Source: Micromonospora sp. NBC_01699 (GTDB lineage Bacteria > Actinomycetota > Actinomycetes > Mycobacteriales > Micromonosporaceae). From it: 64,000 bases of DNA. The first letter of the stretch is position 1; every line of letters starts with the position of its first letter. The stretch spans positions 5,518,001-5,582,000 of the forward strand of contig NZ_CP109199.1 of assembly GCF_036250065.1 (NCBI RefSeq), written 5' to 3'. The notes under the pieces are model-generated. The model had not been told where the DNA came from, made no database searches, and saw only the letters and a program-made list of their open reading frames with translations. The position numbers and the translations under genes were made by a program. Of the stretch, positions 18,370-27,278 are shown in pieces.

Positions 18370-18385
18370 GCGGCTGGAGTACTAA
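18370..18385. repeat. IS701-type terminal inverted repeat, right
   Basis: GCGGCTGGAGTACTAA is the exact reverse complement of the left end and lies about 30 bases upstream of the transposase relic's open frame. The 273 bases from here to the PBP stop hold no gene I can support. Confidence 0.85.
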
Positions 18386-18658
18386 GCTAAACGCCCGTGG
18401 TGTGACGACCCCACCGGCACTGGCCACCCCCTCGATCGGGCAGCTACCGGGTCAACCTGTTCCGTTGTGGCTCGCTTCCGCTCCACGCGCGTCGCCTCCC
18501 CGATGACGACGGACCGCACGCCGGTCGCACCCGTCGAATACACCCGAACGCCGAAACCGTGTAGACCCCAGTCGACGGACGCATGGGGCTCCGCACTCCC
18601 TCCCACAAGGGTGGGGGTCAAGTGCGTCGGGCCACCGCGTGTGCGCTCAGCCTGTCGG

Positions 18659-20698
18659 TCATCGGGTGACGCGATGTCCACCGGAGTTCGCCGACGGGAG
18701 TGGGTTCGCTGGTTGGCCGGCGAGCGCGTCGGTAAGGAAGTCCCGCCAGAGGGTCAGTGGCAGGCCGTCTCCGGTGATCGGTTTGCCGGCCATGCCGCGT
18801 ACCGGTCCGGGGTTGGTGTGGCCGACCCAGACGACGGTGGCGAGTTGGGCGGTGTAGCCGGCCATCCACGCGTCCTGGGTGTCCGGGCCGTCGCCAAGGA
18901 TCTGGCTGCCAGGAATGCCGGCGGCGGGCCGGTCCGGCTCCGGGCGGTTGGCGGCGGGCTCGGCGAGCGCGGGCCGCTGCGGCGCTTTGCCGACCGGCGG
19001 GAGCGGGATCGGCAGCTCGCCGGCCGGGAGCCGGGAGTCCAACGCCATGGCCATGGCCCGACCGACCTCGGCCGCGACCTGTTGGCTCACCGCCCGGCTA
19101 CGGCGAGGTGTGGCCGAGTAGTAGCGGCGTCCTTCGCCGTCCGCCACCGAGTCGACGAAGTGCCGCTCGCTGTAGGTGCCGCCGGAGGCGAGGGTGGCGT
19201 AGACGCCGGCCAGGTCAACCGGCGCGACCGGGTAGCGACCGAGGGCGATGTCAGCCCGGGTACGTCCGGCGGCCGGCTCGTTCTTCGCGTCGACCAGGGT
19301 GCGCTGGTTGCCGTACCTGTCGGGGACGCCGAGGCTGGTTGCCATTCTGCGAACCTTGTCCGGCCCGATCTTCTGCGCGGCGGCGTAGAACGGTGTGTTC
19401 AGCGACTGCGTCAGCGCGAACTCCAGGGTGCAGTCCGGGCACTGGAAGTTGTTCGGGTTGTGGAGGGGCACGCCGAACCGGTCCTTGAAGATTCGCGGGC
19501 TGCTGCCGTTCCAGCGAGTGTCGTACGAGATGCCGGCCTCCAGCGCGGCCGCGAGGACCACCGGCTTGAACGTCGACGCCACCGGCCGGGGCGCCCGCGC
19601 GTAGTCGAAGTAACCGCTGCCCCGTTCCCCGCCGTAGTACGCCCGCACGCCACCGGTGGCCGGGTCCTGGGCCACCAGCGCCGCCTGGAGCCCGAACGGC
19701 TGCTCGATCAGCGCCTTCTCGACCCGGTCGAGCGCGGCCCGCTGGGCGGTCACGTCGAGGGTGGTCACCACCTGCAGCCCGCCCGCGTGGAGCACCTGTC
19801 GGGAGATGCCCTTCGCCACGAGTTCGTTCTCGACCGCGTCGGCGACGAGGCCCAGCGGCCCGCTCAGTGCCTGCCGGTTCGGCGACCGGTCGGTGACCAC
19901 CGGGTACGCCCCGTCGGCGGTGCCGGGGTCGGCCCAGCCGAGCGCCTCCATCGACCGGACGAGCCAACGCCACCGGTCCCGCGCGCCGACCGGGTCCACC
20001 GCCGGGTCGAACGCCCATGGATCCTTGATCAGACTGGCCAGCACCGCACCCTGGGTGAGGGTGAGCTGTTCGACCGGGATGCCGAAGTAGGCGGCGGCCG
20101 CCGCCTGGATGCCGTACGCCCCGCGTCCGAAGTAGATGGTGTTCAGATAGCGCTGGAGGATCTCGTCCTTTGTATACTTCCGTTCCACTTTGAGCGCGAG
20201 GGCGAACTCCTTGGCCTTGCGTTCGGCGGTGACGTCCTGGGTCAGGTACGCGTTGCGCGCGTACTGCTGGGTGATGGTCGAGGCGCCCTCGGAGGAACCG
20301 CTGAACAGGTTCGCCCAGACCGCCCGCAGCACTCCCCGGGGCGAGACGCCGACGTGGTCGTAGTAGCTGCGGTCCTCGGCGGCGAGCACCGCCCGGCGTA
20401 CCGCGAGCGGGATCCGGTCCAGGGTCACGTCGGTACGGTCGGAGATCCCGACCCGGGCCAGGATGGTCTTCCCGTCGCGGTAGTAGAGGACCGAGGCCTG
20501 CACCACGGTCGGCTCCTTCGGCAGCGGTACGGAGGCGACGTACGCCGCCACCACCCCACCGGCCGCGAGGATCAGCAGCACCACGGTCGCTGCGGTCCAC
20601 CGTAGCCAGCGCCGCGCGACCAGCCGACGCAACCCGAGCAGGCCAGACCGGCCGACGCGTCGCGCCACGGCGAGGGTGGTGGCGATCCCGCCGGTCAA
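18659..20698 (-). CDS. Class A penicillin-binding protein with degenerate KTG box
   Basis: I start at the TTG that overlaps the upstream stop (TTGA at 20698-20695), giving 679 residues with one transmembrane helix (about 28-50). The GT51 transglycosylase has EDRSYYDHVG, GASTITQQ and RKAKEFALALKVERKY. The transpeptidase has the acylation motif STFK (S375, K378) and SLN. The third box, normally KTGT just before DAWMAGYT, reads IPGS (595-598), so the conserved Lys is absent. Glycan polymerisation should work; crosslinking or beta-lactam binding may not. It is co-transcribed with an upstream beta-lactamase-fold protein that has also lost its catalytic residues. Confidence 0.88.
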   Translation of the reverse strand: MTGGIATTLAVARRVGRSGLLGLRRLVARRWLRWTAATVVLLILAAGGVVAAYVASVPLPKEPTVVQASVLYYRDGKTILARVGISDRTDVTLDRIPLAVRRAVLAAEDRSYYDHVGVSPRGVLRAVWANLFSGSSEGASTITQQYARNAYLTQDVTAERKAKEFALALKVERKYTKDEILQRYLNTIYFGRGAYGIQAAAAAYFGIPVEQLTLTQGAVLASLIKDPWAFDPAVDPVGARDRWRWLVRSMEALGWADPGTADGAYPVVTDRSPNRQALSGPLGLVADAVENELVAKGISRQVLHAGGLQVVTTLDVTAQRAALDRVEKALIEQPFGLQAALVAQDPATGGVRAYYGGERGSGYFDYARAPRPVASTFKPVVLAAALEAGISYDTRWNGSSPRIFKDRFGVPLHNPNNFQCPDCTLEFALTQSLNTPFYAAAQKIGPDKVRRMATSLGVPDRYGNQRTLVDAKNEPAAGRTRADIALGRYPVAPVDLAGVYATLASGGTYSERHFVDSVADGEGRRYYSATPRRSRAVSQQVAAEVGRAMAMALDSRLPAGELPIPLPPVGKAPQRPALAEPAANRPEPDRPAAGIPGSQILGDGPDTQDAWMAGYTAQLATVVWVGHTNPGPVRGMAGKPITGDGLPLTLWRDFLTDALAGQPANPLPSANSGGHRVTR

Positions 20699-21540
20699 CT
20701 CGCCCCGCCCAGGATTCGGGGCAGCACCTGCCGGGCGATGTCGGCGCAGGTCTTCGCCCCGTAGCCGAGGTCGCCGATCCGTTGCGGGTAGCGGGTCTGC
20801 ACGGCGAGGACCCAGTTGTCGGCGATTGCCAGGCAGTTCACCACCCACAGCCCCTCGTTCACGTGCAGCGTCCAGCCGTTGGTCATCGCGACCGCGCCCT
20901 GCTGGTTCGCGGGGAGGGACGCGACAATGCCGAACCGCTCCTCCCTCGGGACCTGCCGCATCTCGTCGAGCACCCACTCCGTCCATCGGGGGCCGGCGGC
21001 CCGCCCGTCGGCGATGCAGGCGCCCATCCGTACGGCGTCGTTCGACGACATCTCGGTCAGCGACCACCACCCCGGGCGGATCGCCGTCTCGGCCAGGCCA
21101 CAGAGGTCGATCAGGCGTTGAATGATCTGGTCTCCGCCGTTTCGCCGGTAGAACGTCTGCGCTGCCTGGTCGTCGCCGTACCTGAGCACCGACGAGAGCG
21201 CGACGAGTTCGGCGGCGTTGGGTTGGAAACCGCGCTCGGTCAGCCGGCGCAGGTTGTCGGCGGCAATCCAGACCGCGACCATGAACTCGACCCGGTTGGG
21301 GCTCGCCGCGTTACCGGAACCGGTCACCGCCAGGGTCTTCCGGTCGAGCAGTGCCCAGGCGGACCATCCCGGGTCGGCGTCGGTGACCTGATCGGCCGCC
21401 CGCCACCGGGGCAGGCCCACGACCATGCCCGTCACCAAAAGCACCGCTGAGACGGCCGCCGCCGTCAGGAGGCGGCTCTTCCCCCGTCGGCGGGGTCGGG
21501 CGCTCGGCCCGCCCTCGGGCGTCGGTCCTTCTTCGTGCAC
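20695..21540 (-). CDS. Membrane-anchored beta-lactamase-fold protein without SxxK
   Basis: This 281-residue protein has a Pro/Arg-rich cytosolic start, one transmembrane helix (about 23-43) and an extracytoplasmic domain with the layout of class A beta-lactamase-like serine hydrolases: helix VWIAADNLRRL, SLTEMSSNDAVRM and C-terminal NGWTLHVNEGLWVVN plus WVLAVQTRYP. Where the SxxK motif is expected just before VWIAADNL the sequence is FMVA (86-89), and the KNG-type box is TNG. I infer a non-catalytic, perhaps ligand-sensing or PBP-regulating protein. Its stop overlaps the PBP start, so the two are translationally coupled. The GTG start at 21540 has a weak ribosome site. Confidence 0.7.
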   Translation of the reverse strand: MHEEGPTPEGGPSARPRRRGKSRLLTAAAVSAVLLVTGMVVGLPRWRAADQVTDADPGWSAWALLDRKTLAVTGSGNAASPNRVEFMVAVWIAADNLRRLTERGFQPNAAELVALSSVLRYGDDQAAQTFYRRNGGDQIIQRLIDLCGLAETAIRPGWWSLTEMSSNDAVRMGACIADGRAAGPRWTEWVLDEMRQVPREERFGIVASLPANQQGAVAMTNGWTLHVNEGLWVVNCLAIADNWVLAVQTRYPQRIGDLGYGAKTCADIARQVLPRILGGAS

Positions 21541-21839
21541 ACCTCATAAACTCCGGCAACCGGATCAGCCGTTGCCTAAGATCCGATGAAGATTCGCTTC
21601 TGCCTTGTCTTCCGCCGACCCCGCCGTGCTCGTGGAGGTGCGTCCCCCGCGACCGGCCACCGACGACGTCCTCGACGCCCACTGGGCGTCCAGTGGTCGA
21701 ACTACACCCCTCGACGCATCTACAAGCGGCAGCCTGGGTACCCGATGACCACCCGGAGCGTCCATGGGAGGACGCCGCCGACCTTGCTGTGGCCTGGATC
21801 TGGGGGCGCAGCAAGGTCGAAGAGGTAGCCCCACTCCTG

Positions 21840-22760
21840 GTGACCGACTCATCATTCCCGGACCGGCGGCCAGATATTCCGCGAATCCGAAGGACGAGGC
21901 CAACGCGTCGGCCACCCGCGGGTCGGCGTCCGGATCCGTGATGGCGTCCCGCTCGACCGTGCTCAGATACCGGCCCACGGCAACGCGCCGCCGTGCGTCG
22001 ATCCGGGCGATCAGGCGGGCCGCGGCCCGCACCTCGGCCGGCGCCTCACCGTGCAGGTACGTCCACTGCAGCCGGGCCAGCTCCTCGTCACGGATCGTCG
22101 CCAGCACGACCACGTCTCGCCGTCCGTCCGGCGCCAGCTCCCTCAGGACGCCCTCGTCGAGGCCGAGTGGAATAAGGTACTGCTCCAGGTCGTCGAGCCA
22201 GATCACGACGCCTTCGTCGGCCCCAGGAGCGGGCCCAGCCGCCGCAGTTCCTCGGGCCGCGACGGCACCAGAAGTCGATAATGAGGCTGGTAGCACCGCA
22301 GCGCCTCGTAGGCCGACCGGCTCTTGCCCGCCGCGGCCGGGCCCTGAAGCAGCACGATCCCACTCTCGGCGAGCGCCCACTCCAAGTCGTCGTCGCGGTC
22401 ACGAGACACATAGGCTGGCAGTCCAGCGATGTCGGCGCCCACAGCCGGCTTGATGCCGAGCACCAGGGGATCGGCGTCGCATACTGCGGGCAGGCGGTGA
22501 AGGCTCAGGTTTTCGGCCTTCTCCGCTGCGGCCGGCGGGTAGACGAGCCGCACGGCGACCACGACGACGGCGACGAGCAGAACTGCCGTCGTTCCCCACA
22601 TCCACGCCGGATCGCTTGTCCACCGTCGCAGTGGCTCCGGGATCGCGCCGGTCGCCAGATTTGTGAGAATCGCGAGCATCGCCACGAGGGCGGCGCTCAG
22701 ACCGGTGAGGACGGCGACGAGCCGGGCACGTTGCCCGCCGCCGCCCGACCCGACCGCCAT
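21840..22760 (-). pseudogene. Membrane STAND/AAA-like NTPase, frameshifted and truncated
   Basis: The 5' frame (from 22760) codes two transmembrane helices and a P-loop GPAAAGKSRSAYEAL, then stops at 22203. A neighbouring frame continues with GVVIWLDDLEQYL (Walker B), VVVLATIRDEELARLQ and FGFAEYLAAGP. The shift falls in a short G run near nt 22215. After nt 21840 the similarity ends. Intact actinomycete relatives carry TPR or other sensor repeats at this C-terminus and are typical of signalling or defence STAND proteins. The remaining bases to 21541 hold no coding sequence I can support. Confidence 0.65.
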
Positions 22761-22767
22761 GGCCAGC

Positions 22768-22894
22768 CATCATTCCAGATCTCCGCGGCGAACCGAACGA
22801 GGTGGCGACCTGGATCCTCCGCCTCGCCGACCCCGCCAGCACCTGGCTCACCGGCCAGATCCTGACCGTCGACGGCGGCCTCGACCTGATCTGA
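22768..22894 (+). pseudogene. 3' fragment of a short-chain dehydrogenase
   Basis: About 42 codons read EPNEVATWILRLADPAS, then WLTGQILTVDGGLDLI and TGA, which is the standard SDR C-terminus (cofactor-side WLTGQ-DGG motif). No Rossmann glycine motif or active site precedes it, so the rest has been lost. The 200 bases that follow, up to the TetR stop, hold no gene I can support. Confidence 0.65.
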
Positions 22895-23093
22895 GAGGCC
22901 ACCCAGACATGAGCTCTGTACGGGGGGACGGTGCTCGTCCGTCCGCACCAACATCAGGAAGGCCCGGCGGAGAGTCTCGACCTCGTCCATCACGCGGACT
23001 ACCCGGTCCTGACCCGCTGGGTCAACATTGCTGTTGTCTGTCACATGCCGGCGCCCGTCTGGCCGGTCGTCGGCTTGAGCTTCCGGAAGAGGA

Positions 23094-23732
23094 CTACGCC
23101 ACTGTTCTGACCGAGAGTTCGACGACAGCCATCAGTTCCTCCCGAGTGGCACCGCCGCCTGCCTGCACGGCGAGCCCTTGACCAACGGTGGCGACATAGC
23201 GGGCAAGAGCACTGGCACTCTGGTCAGCGCGAAGGGCGCCCTCAGCTTTCATCTGTGCGAACCGACGCTCCAGCGCATCTTGGGTGGCGCGGCGCAGAGC
23301 GGCCAGCAGGTCGGTGACCTCATGCTCACCCTCGCGGCAGGCGGTGCCGCCTTGGATCGTGAGGCATCCCACGGGGCAGTCCGGCTCAGTGGCGCTCTCG
23401 ATGACTCCGGTCAGGAATTGACGGACGACCGACTCGACGTCGGGACAGGCGAGCGCCACCTGGACGACACGGCCGTTCAGCTCGGCGTAACGCTGCACTA
23501 CACGCTCGAACAGCTCCTGCTTTGACCCGAACGCCTTGTACAGGCTCGGCGGATTGATCCCTATCGCGGCGGTGAGGTCAGCGACCGTCGTCGCCGCGTA
23601 GCCCTGGCGCCAGAACAGCTCAAGGGCGCGATCGACCGCTTCGTCGAGATCGAACGCCCGCGGCCGGCCCCGACTGCGCTTCCGCGACAAGGGGAACCCG
23701 TCAACGGGCTTCTCCAGGTCAGGCGTGGTCAT
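23094..23732 (-). CDS. TetR/AcrR-family repressor
   Basis: This 212-residue protein has the TetR helix-turn-helix at about 25-70 (ALELFWRQGYAATTV, INPPSLYKAFGSKQELF) and a C-terminal ligand domain with Cys in DCPVGCLT, of the type seen with SDR or oxidoreductase partners. It is divergent from the SDR gene at 23972, the usual arrangement for a repressor controlling that gene and itself. A 10-base palindrome ATGACGTCAT overlaps its start codon. Confidence 0.88.
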   Translation of the reverse strand: MTTPDLEKPVDGFPLSRKRSRGRPRAFDLDEAVDRALELFWRQGYAATTVADLTAAIGINPPSLYKAFGSKQELFERVVQRYAELNGRVVQVALACPDVESVVRQFLTGVIESATEPDCPVGCLTIQGGTACREGEHEVTDLLAALRRATQDALERRFAQMKAEGALRADQSASALARYVATVGQGLAVQAGGGATREELMAVVELSVRTVA

Positions 23733-23783
23733 GACGTCATCCTATCGCCGCCGCCCCCCTACTGGACAAGATTGGATAGTGAG

Positions 23784-23830
23784 CGCTACATTAACGGCGT
23801 CGGTTTTTATACCGGACGCTACACAAACGG
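23784..23830. promoter_or_regulatory. Direct repeats in the TetR/SDR divergent promoter
   Basis: CGCTACATTAACGG (23784-23797) and CGCTACACAAACGG (23817-23830) differ at two bases and start 33 bases apart, about three helical turns. The AT-rich segment between them (TTTTTATACCGG) could hold a -10 element. This is a candidate binding site for the adjacent TetR protein or another regulator. Confidence 0.45.
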
Positions 23831-23918
23831 GGCGTTGGTGGACATGCCAGCCAGGATGGCCCGGGCCTACATAGGGACCGGACCGCCTCCTCGTCTCACG
23901 TAACAGACATGCCGTCTG

Positions 23919-23930
23919 CCCTGATCAGGG
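23919..23930. promoter_or_regulatory. 12-base perfect palindrome before the SDR gene
   Basis: CCCTGATCAGGG is a perfect palindrome 41 bases upstream of the SDR GTG. Position and symmetry suit a TetR operator; it is an alternative to the direct repeats upstream. Confidence 0.45.
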
Positions 23931-23971
23931 AAGATTGAGCTGTTTGACCACAAATTTGGGAGAGTACGAGC

Positions 23972-24715
23972 GTGAGTGACTTCACCGGCAAGACCGCCCT
24001 GATCACCGGATCGACCTCGGGCATCGGCCGCGTCATCGCCGACAAGCTGGCCGGCTCCGGCGCCCGGGTCCTGATCACCGGCCGCGACGTCGAGCGCGGC
24101 AACAACGCCGTCGCTGAGATCCGGGCCGCCGGCGGCAAGGCCGACTTCATCGCCGCCGACCTGCACGATGCCGCCAGCGCCAAGGCCCTGGCCGCCGACG
24201 CGGTCGCGCTGGCCGGTGAGGTCGACATCCTCGTCAACAGCGCGGGCATCTACATACTCGGACCGACCGCCGAACTCACGGAGGCCGACTTCGACGCGAC
24301 GTACAACCTCAACGTGAAGGCTCTGTACTTCCTGGTCGCGGCGCTGGCTCCGCCGATGGCCGAGCGCGGGCACGGTGCCATCATCAACCTCACCACCGCA
24401 TTCGCGGGCAAGGGCGCGGTGGGCCCGGCGATCTACGGCTCCTCCAAGGCCGCCGTGGCCCTGCTCACCAAGTCGTGGGCGGCCGAGTTCGGCCCCAGCG
24501 GCGTCCGGGTCAACGAGGTCAGCCCCGGCGCGGTGCTCACCGAGGGTTCGCAGAGGGTGTTCGGCGAGGCCGTCCACAGCTTCTCCAAGGGGACTCCGGC
24601 CGACCGCGTCGGCACGCCCGCGGAAATTGCCGCTGCCGTGGTCTTCCTGGCCTCCGAGGAGGCGTCTTACATCCACGGCGCGAGCATCGCGGTTGACGGA
24701 GGAATGGCCCTCTGA
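23972..24715 (+). CDS. Short-chain dehydrogenase/reductase
   Basis: This 247-residue classical SDR starts at GTG. The cofactor motif TGSTSGIG lies near residues 13-20, NSAG near 89, and the active site follows the usual order with YGSSK near 155-159. The C-terminus is YIHGASIAVDGG. The residue two after the TGxxxGxG motif and the GRDVERG segment suggest an NADP(H) preference. The substrate cannot be read from sequence. Control by the divergent TetR protein is likely. Confidence 0.9.
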   Translation: MSDFTGKTALITGSTSGIGRVIADKLAGSGARVLITGRDVERGNNAVAEIRAAGGKADFIAADLHDAASAKALAADAVALAGEVDILVNSAGIYILGPTAELTEADFDATYNLNVKALYFLVAALAPPMAERGHGAIINLTTAFAGKGAVGPAIYGSSKAAVALLTKSWAAEFGPSGVRVNEVSPGAVLTEGSQRVFGEAVHSFSKGTPADRVGTPAEIAAAVVFLASEEASYIHGASIAVDGGMAL

Positions 24716-24736
24716 TTCGACTTCCAGGGCGATGAT

Positions 24737-24752
24737 CAGACCGCCTGGTCTG
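24737..24752 (+). terminator. Short hairpin after the SDR gene
   Basis: CAGACC GCCT GGTCTG forms a 6-base stem 22 bases after the SDR stop. It is short and lacks a T-run. The remaining intergenic bases to 24987 show no gene. Confidence 0.35.
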
Positions 24753-24987
24753 TCTCGACAGGCCAGCCGTTTCCCAGATGAACGAGTCTCTGGGCCGATT
24801 TCAGCCCGGCCCCATCGATACCATCCGTCTTCGATGTCCAAGCGTCTGTCGAGCGTCGATCGGCGACTCGTTCTGGAGCTTGAGGTAGGCCCAGGTCCGG
24901 TAGCCAGGTGGATGTCCGCGATATGACTCCTGTCAGGCGCGATATTTCCAACTCCATCTAACAGCCGCGGAGAGCGGCGAGGAGAGC

Positions 24988-26178
24988 ATGATGAACACGA
25001 TTGACCAAGTCACCCCGCAATCGGCGGGAGCTCTGACCTTCAGCCCCGACGGGGTCCTCTTTGTAGGCGACAGCAAGCTCGGGGCCGTCTTCGCCTTCGA
25101 GACGGACCGCGGGCAGACGCCGGCCTCGCTGGATCCCTTCCTCTTCGAGTCGATCGACGAGAAGATCGCCGTGGCGCTGGGCGTAACGGCAAAGAGCCTG
25201 GTGTTCAACGGGATGGCCGTCCACCCAGTGACGCGCGAGCCATACCTGTCAGTCGGCGTGCGCAACGCCGATCGCCTGGAGCCTGCGGTCGTGCGCGTCT
25301 CGCTCGCCGGCGAGGTCCGCCCGTTCCAGCTCTCATCGTCGGAAGTGACGGTGCACCGGCTGTCCGACGTTCCCGACGAGGGCAAGACCTTCAAGTCGCG
25401 GGCCGGCATTTTCCCATTGCCGCCGGCGGCCTTCTTCGAGGATAAGGCGCGCACGCCGCTGCGATCGATGACGATCGTGGATCTGAAGTTTCACGCCGGA
25501 GAGGTGTTCGTCGCCGGCGTCTCGAACCAGGAGTTCTCCTCCACCCTGCGGCGGATCCCCTACCCGTTCACCGGGGCCGCCAGCGAGACCCAACTGGAGA
25601 TCTACCACGTCGCCCACGGCGAGTATGAAACGCGTGCGCCGATCCGGGCCATGCAGTTCGCCGATATTGATGGCGAGGACACGCTGATCGCCGCCTATGC
25701 GTGCAGCCCGCTTGTCACCATTCCGGTCTCGGAGCTGAAGCAAGGCGCGCAGGTGAGGGGCAAGACAATCGGTGACATGGGCAACGGCCAGCCCATCAGC
25801 ATGGTCGCCTACCGTGACGGGGAGGGGGACAAGCTGTTCATCACCAATGTCGGCCGCGGCCCTATGGTGGTCCCGCTGTCCGGGATCCGCTCCGCCGAAG
25901 GTTTCACCCCCGAGAACCGGCCGGCCCCGGGCCCGATGCTGGACCAATCCCCCTTTATGCCGGCCGGGCCGGTCGGCAAGCAGGTGCTGTTGGTCGGATC
26001 GTCGCTGCGGGCGGATCTGTTCAGCGACCGCTTCTTCGTCTCGCTGACCCGCTACGCCGACACCGGCGATCTGACGCTGGAGACCCTGATGGTCGCCCCG
26101 ATGCCCGCACGGCTGGACAAAATCTGGGTGGAAATGGATTTCCCGGGCGCCGAGAGCCCGTACAAGCTGTCGGCGTGA
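24988..26178 (+). CDS. Beta-propeller-like protein of unknown function, foreign-looking
   Basis: This 396-residue protein begins at tandem ATGs after GAGGAG. It opens with GALTFSPDGVLFVGDSKLG and shows repeated blade-like strands (VKGMAVHP, MTIVDLKF, MQFADIDG, LFITNVGRG), so a soluble beta-propeller is likely; no signal peptide is seen. Codon third positions use more A/T than neighbouring genes, and the style is closer to proteobacterial genes. It is followed 31 bases later by an Ig-like protein, probably as one transcript. I do not recognise a specific function; an esterase or lactonase activity is conceivable but unsupported by catalytic residues I can identify. Confidence 0.75.
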   Translation: MMNTIDQVTPQSAGALTFSPDGVLFVGDSKLGAVFAFETDRGQTPASLDPFLFESIDEKIAVALGVTAKSLVFNGMAVHPVTREPYLSVGVRNADRLEPAVVRVSLAGEVRPFQLSSSEVTVHRLSDVPDEGKTFKSRAGIFPLPPAAFFEDKARTPLRSMTIVDLKFHAGEVFVAGVSNQEFSSTLRRIPYPFTGAASETQLEIYHVAHGEYETRAPIRAMQFADIDGEDTLIAAYACSPLVTIPVSELKQGAQVRGKTIGDMGNGQPISMVAYRDGEGDKLFITNVGRGPMVVPLSGIRSAEGFTPENRPAPGPMLDQSPFMPAGPVGKQVLLVGSSLRADLFSDRFFVSLTRYADTGDLTLETLMVAPMPARLDKIWVEMDFPGAESPYKLSA

Positions 26179-26209
26179 GCGGCAGGTTTGAGCTTTGAGG
26201 ACGCCAGAG

Positions 26210-26956
26210 ATGCGGATCCGAACTTCCCCTGAGGTGCCGATCCACATCTCTCCTCAAGCCACGGTCCTCCCCGCCAACACCCTGCGTTTCTACATACATT
26301 TTCCGAGATCAGCAGAGGCGCACTTCGATCGTGATCACCTCTGGCTGCTGACCGAGGAGGAACAGGCGGTGCGTGACCCCTTCCTCGTCCTGTCGCAAGA
26401 ACTCTGGTCCGTTGACGGGCGCCGTCTGACAGTCCTGATGGAGCCAGGAAGGATCAAACGCGGTCTGGGAACGGACCCATCTCACAAGCCGGCGCTTGTC
26501 GTCGGGCGGACCCACAGCCTTGTCCTCACGGCGCTCGGACAGACAACGCGCCATACGTTCCGCGTAAGCGATCCAGTCCTGGAGGCGGTCGACGAAACCC
26601 GCTGGCGTCTCGTCACCCCAACAGTGGGGAGCCTCGATCCCGCCGTCGTGCACTTCGACAGGGTTATGGACGCCGCCCTTTGCGAGGAAGAGATCGGAGT
26701 ACTGGCCCCTTCAGGAGAGGCCGTCCAGACGCGTGTGTCACTCGCACCGGACGGAACCGCGGCGCGGCTCATCCCGATCCACCCGTGGCGCGCCGGGGAG
26801 CACCGCCTCGTCGTCTCTGAACGTCTCGAAGACGTTTGCGGCAACAGGTTGGGCGAGGCTCTGGACCATCGCCTGGGCGCGAGTGGACCACCGCGGGCCG
26901 GGATGATCAACTTCACGACACGCAGAGCCCTACATCGCGGACGACAAATAGATTGA
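26210..26956 (+). CDS. Ig-like-fold protein of unknown function
   Basis: I start at ATG 26210, preceded by GAGG; TTG 26195 is an alternative. The 248-residue protein has the signatures of a bacterial family I know only as conserved hypothetical: NTLRFYIHFPRS, DPFLVLSQELW and RRLTVLMEPGRIKRGLG, followed by an Ig-like half with VVHFDRVMDAAL and HRLVVSERLEDVCGNRLG, similar to SbsA-type Ig-like domains. No signal peptide is visible. It shares the lower-GC codon style of the upstream gene, and I infer that the two arrived together. Confidence 0.7.
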   Translation: MRIRTSPEVPIHISPQATVLPANTLRFYIHFPRSAEAHFDRDHLWLLTEEEQAVRDPFLVLSQELWSVDGRRLTVLMEPGRIKRGLGTDPSHKPALVVGRTHSLVLTALGQTTRHTFRVSDPVLEAVDETRWRLVTPTVGSLDPAVVHFDRVMDAALCEEEIGVLAPSGEAVQTRVSLAPDGTAARLIPIHPWRAGEHRLVVSERLEDVCGNRLGEALDHRLGASGPPRAGMINFTTRRALHRGRQID

Positions 26957-27278
26957 GAACCCGCAAGTCGCCTGGCAGGGCGTACTGGTGAGCCGGCACG
27001 GTTGCCCGCGCCGTCAGCGCCAGTCGTACGTGCGGTCGGTCATGGGCGGCAGCAGCTGTCGGGGTACGAACCCCCGTGCACAGCCATGTACGCCAGCACG
27101 TACATAGCAGCCATCGGCGTCGGCAAGTGTGTACGGGGTCGACAGTGGAGGCGACGGCCGGTGTCTGAAGCTCACGAACGACCCGACGTGACGGTAGCGG
27201 GCGAACCGGCGGCACACGGCCGATGAGCGGATGCTTGCACGCTGTTGATCATTTGGAGGCGGGTCGTACGGTCTTCTC
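26957..27278. other. Intergenic stretch without a gene
   Basis: No supportable frame is present in these 322 bases. An inverted repeat ATGTACG...CGTACAT (27086-27092 and 27099-27105) could be an operator for the following fragment, but nothing else supports that. Confidence 0.5.

Larger units (their letters stand above)
16989..18385 (-). mobile_element. IS701-family insertion sequence, inactivated
   Basis: A DDE transposase relic is bounded by a perfect 16-base inverted repeat at 16989-17004 and 18370-18385. The outer four bases (TTAG left, CTAA right) fit the YTAR target preference I associate with IS701-type elements but are not identical, so no clean target duplication is seen. The transposase carries a deletion and frame breaks, so the copy cannot move by itself. 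Confidence 0.8.

Noticed and set aside
22697-23044. Minus-strand frame starting MTDNSNVDPAGQDRVV, resembling a regulator N-terminus.
   Set aside because: It runs into the SDR tail on the other strand, has no recognisable domain and no clear ribosome site.
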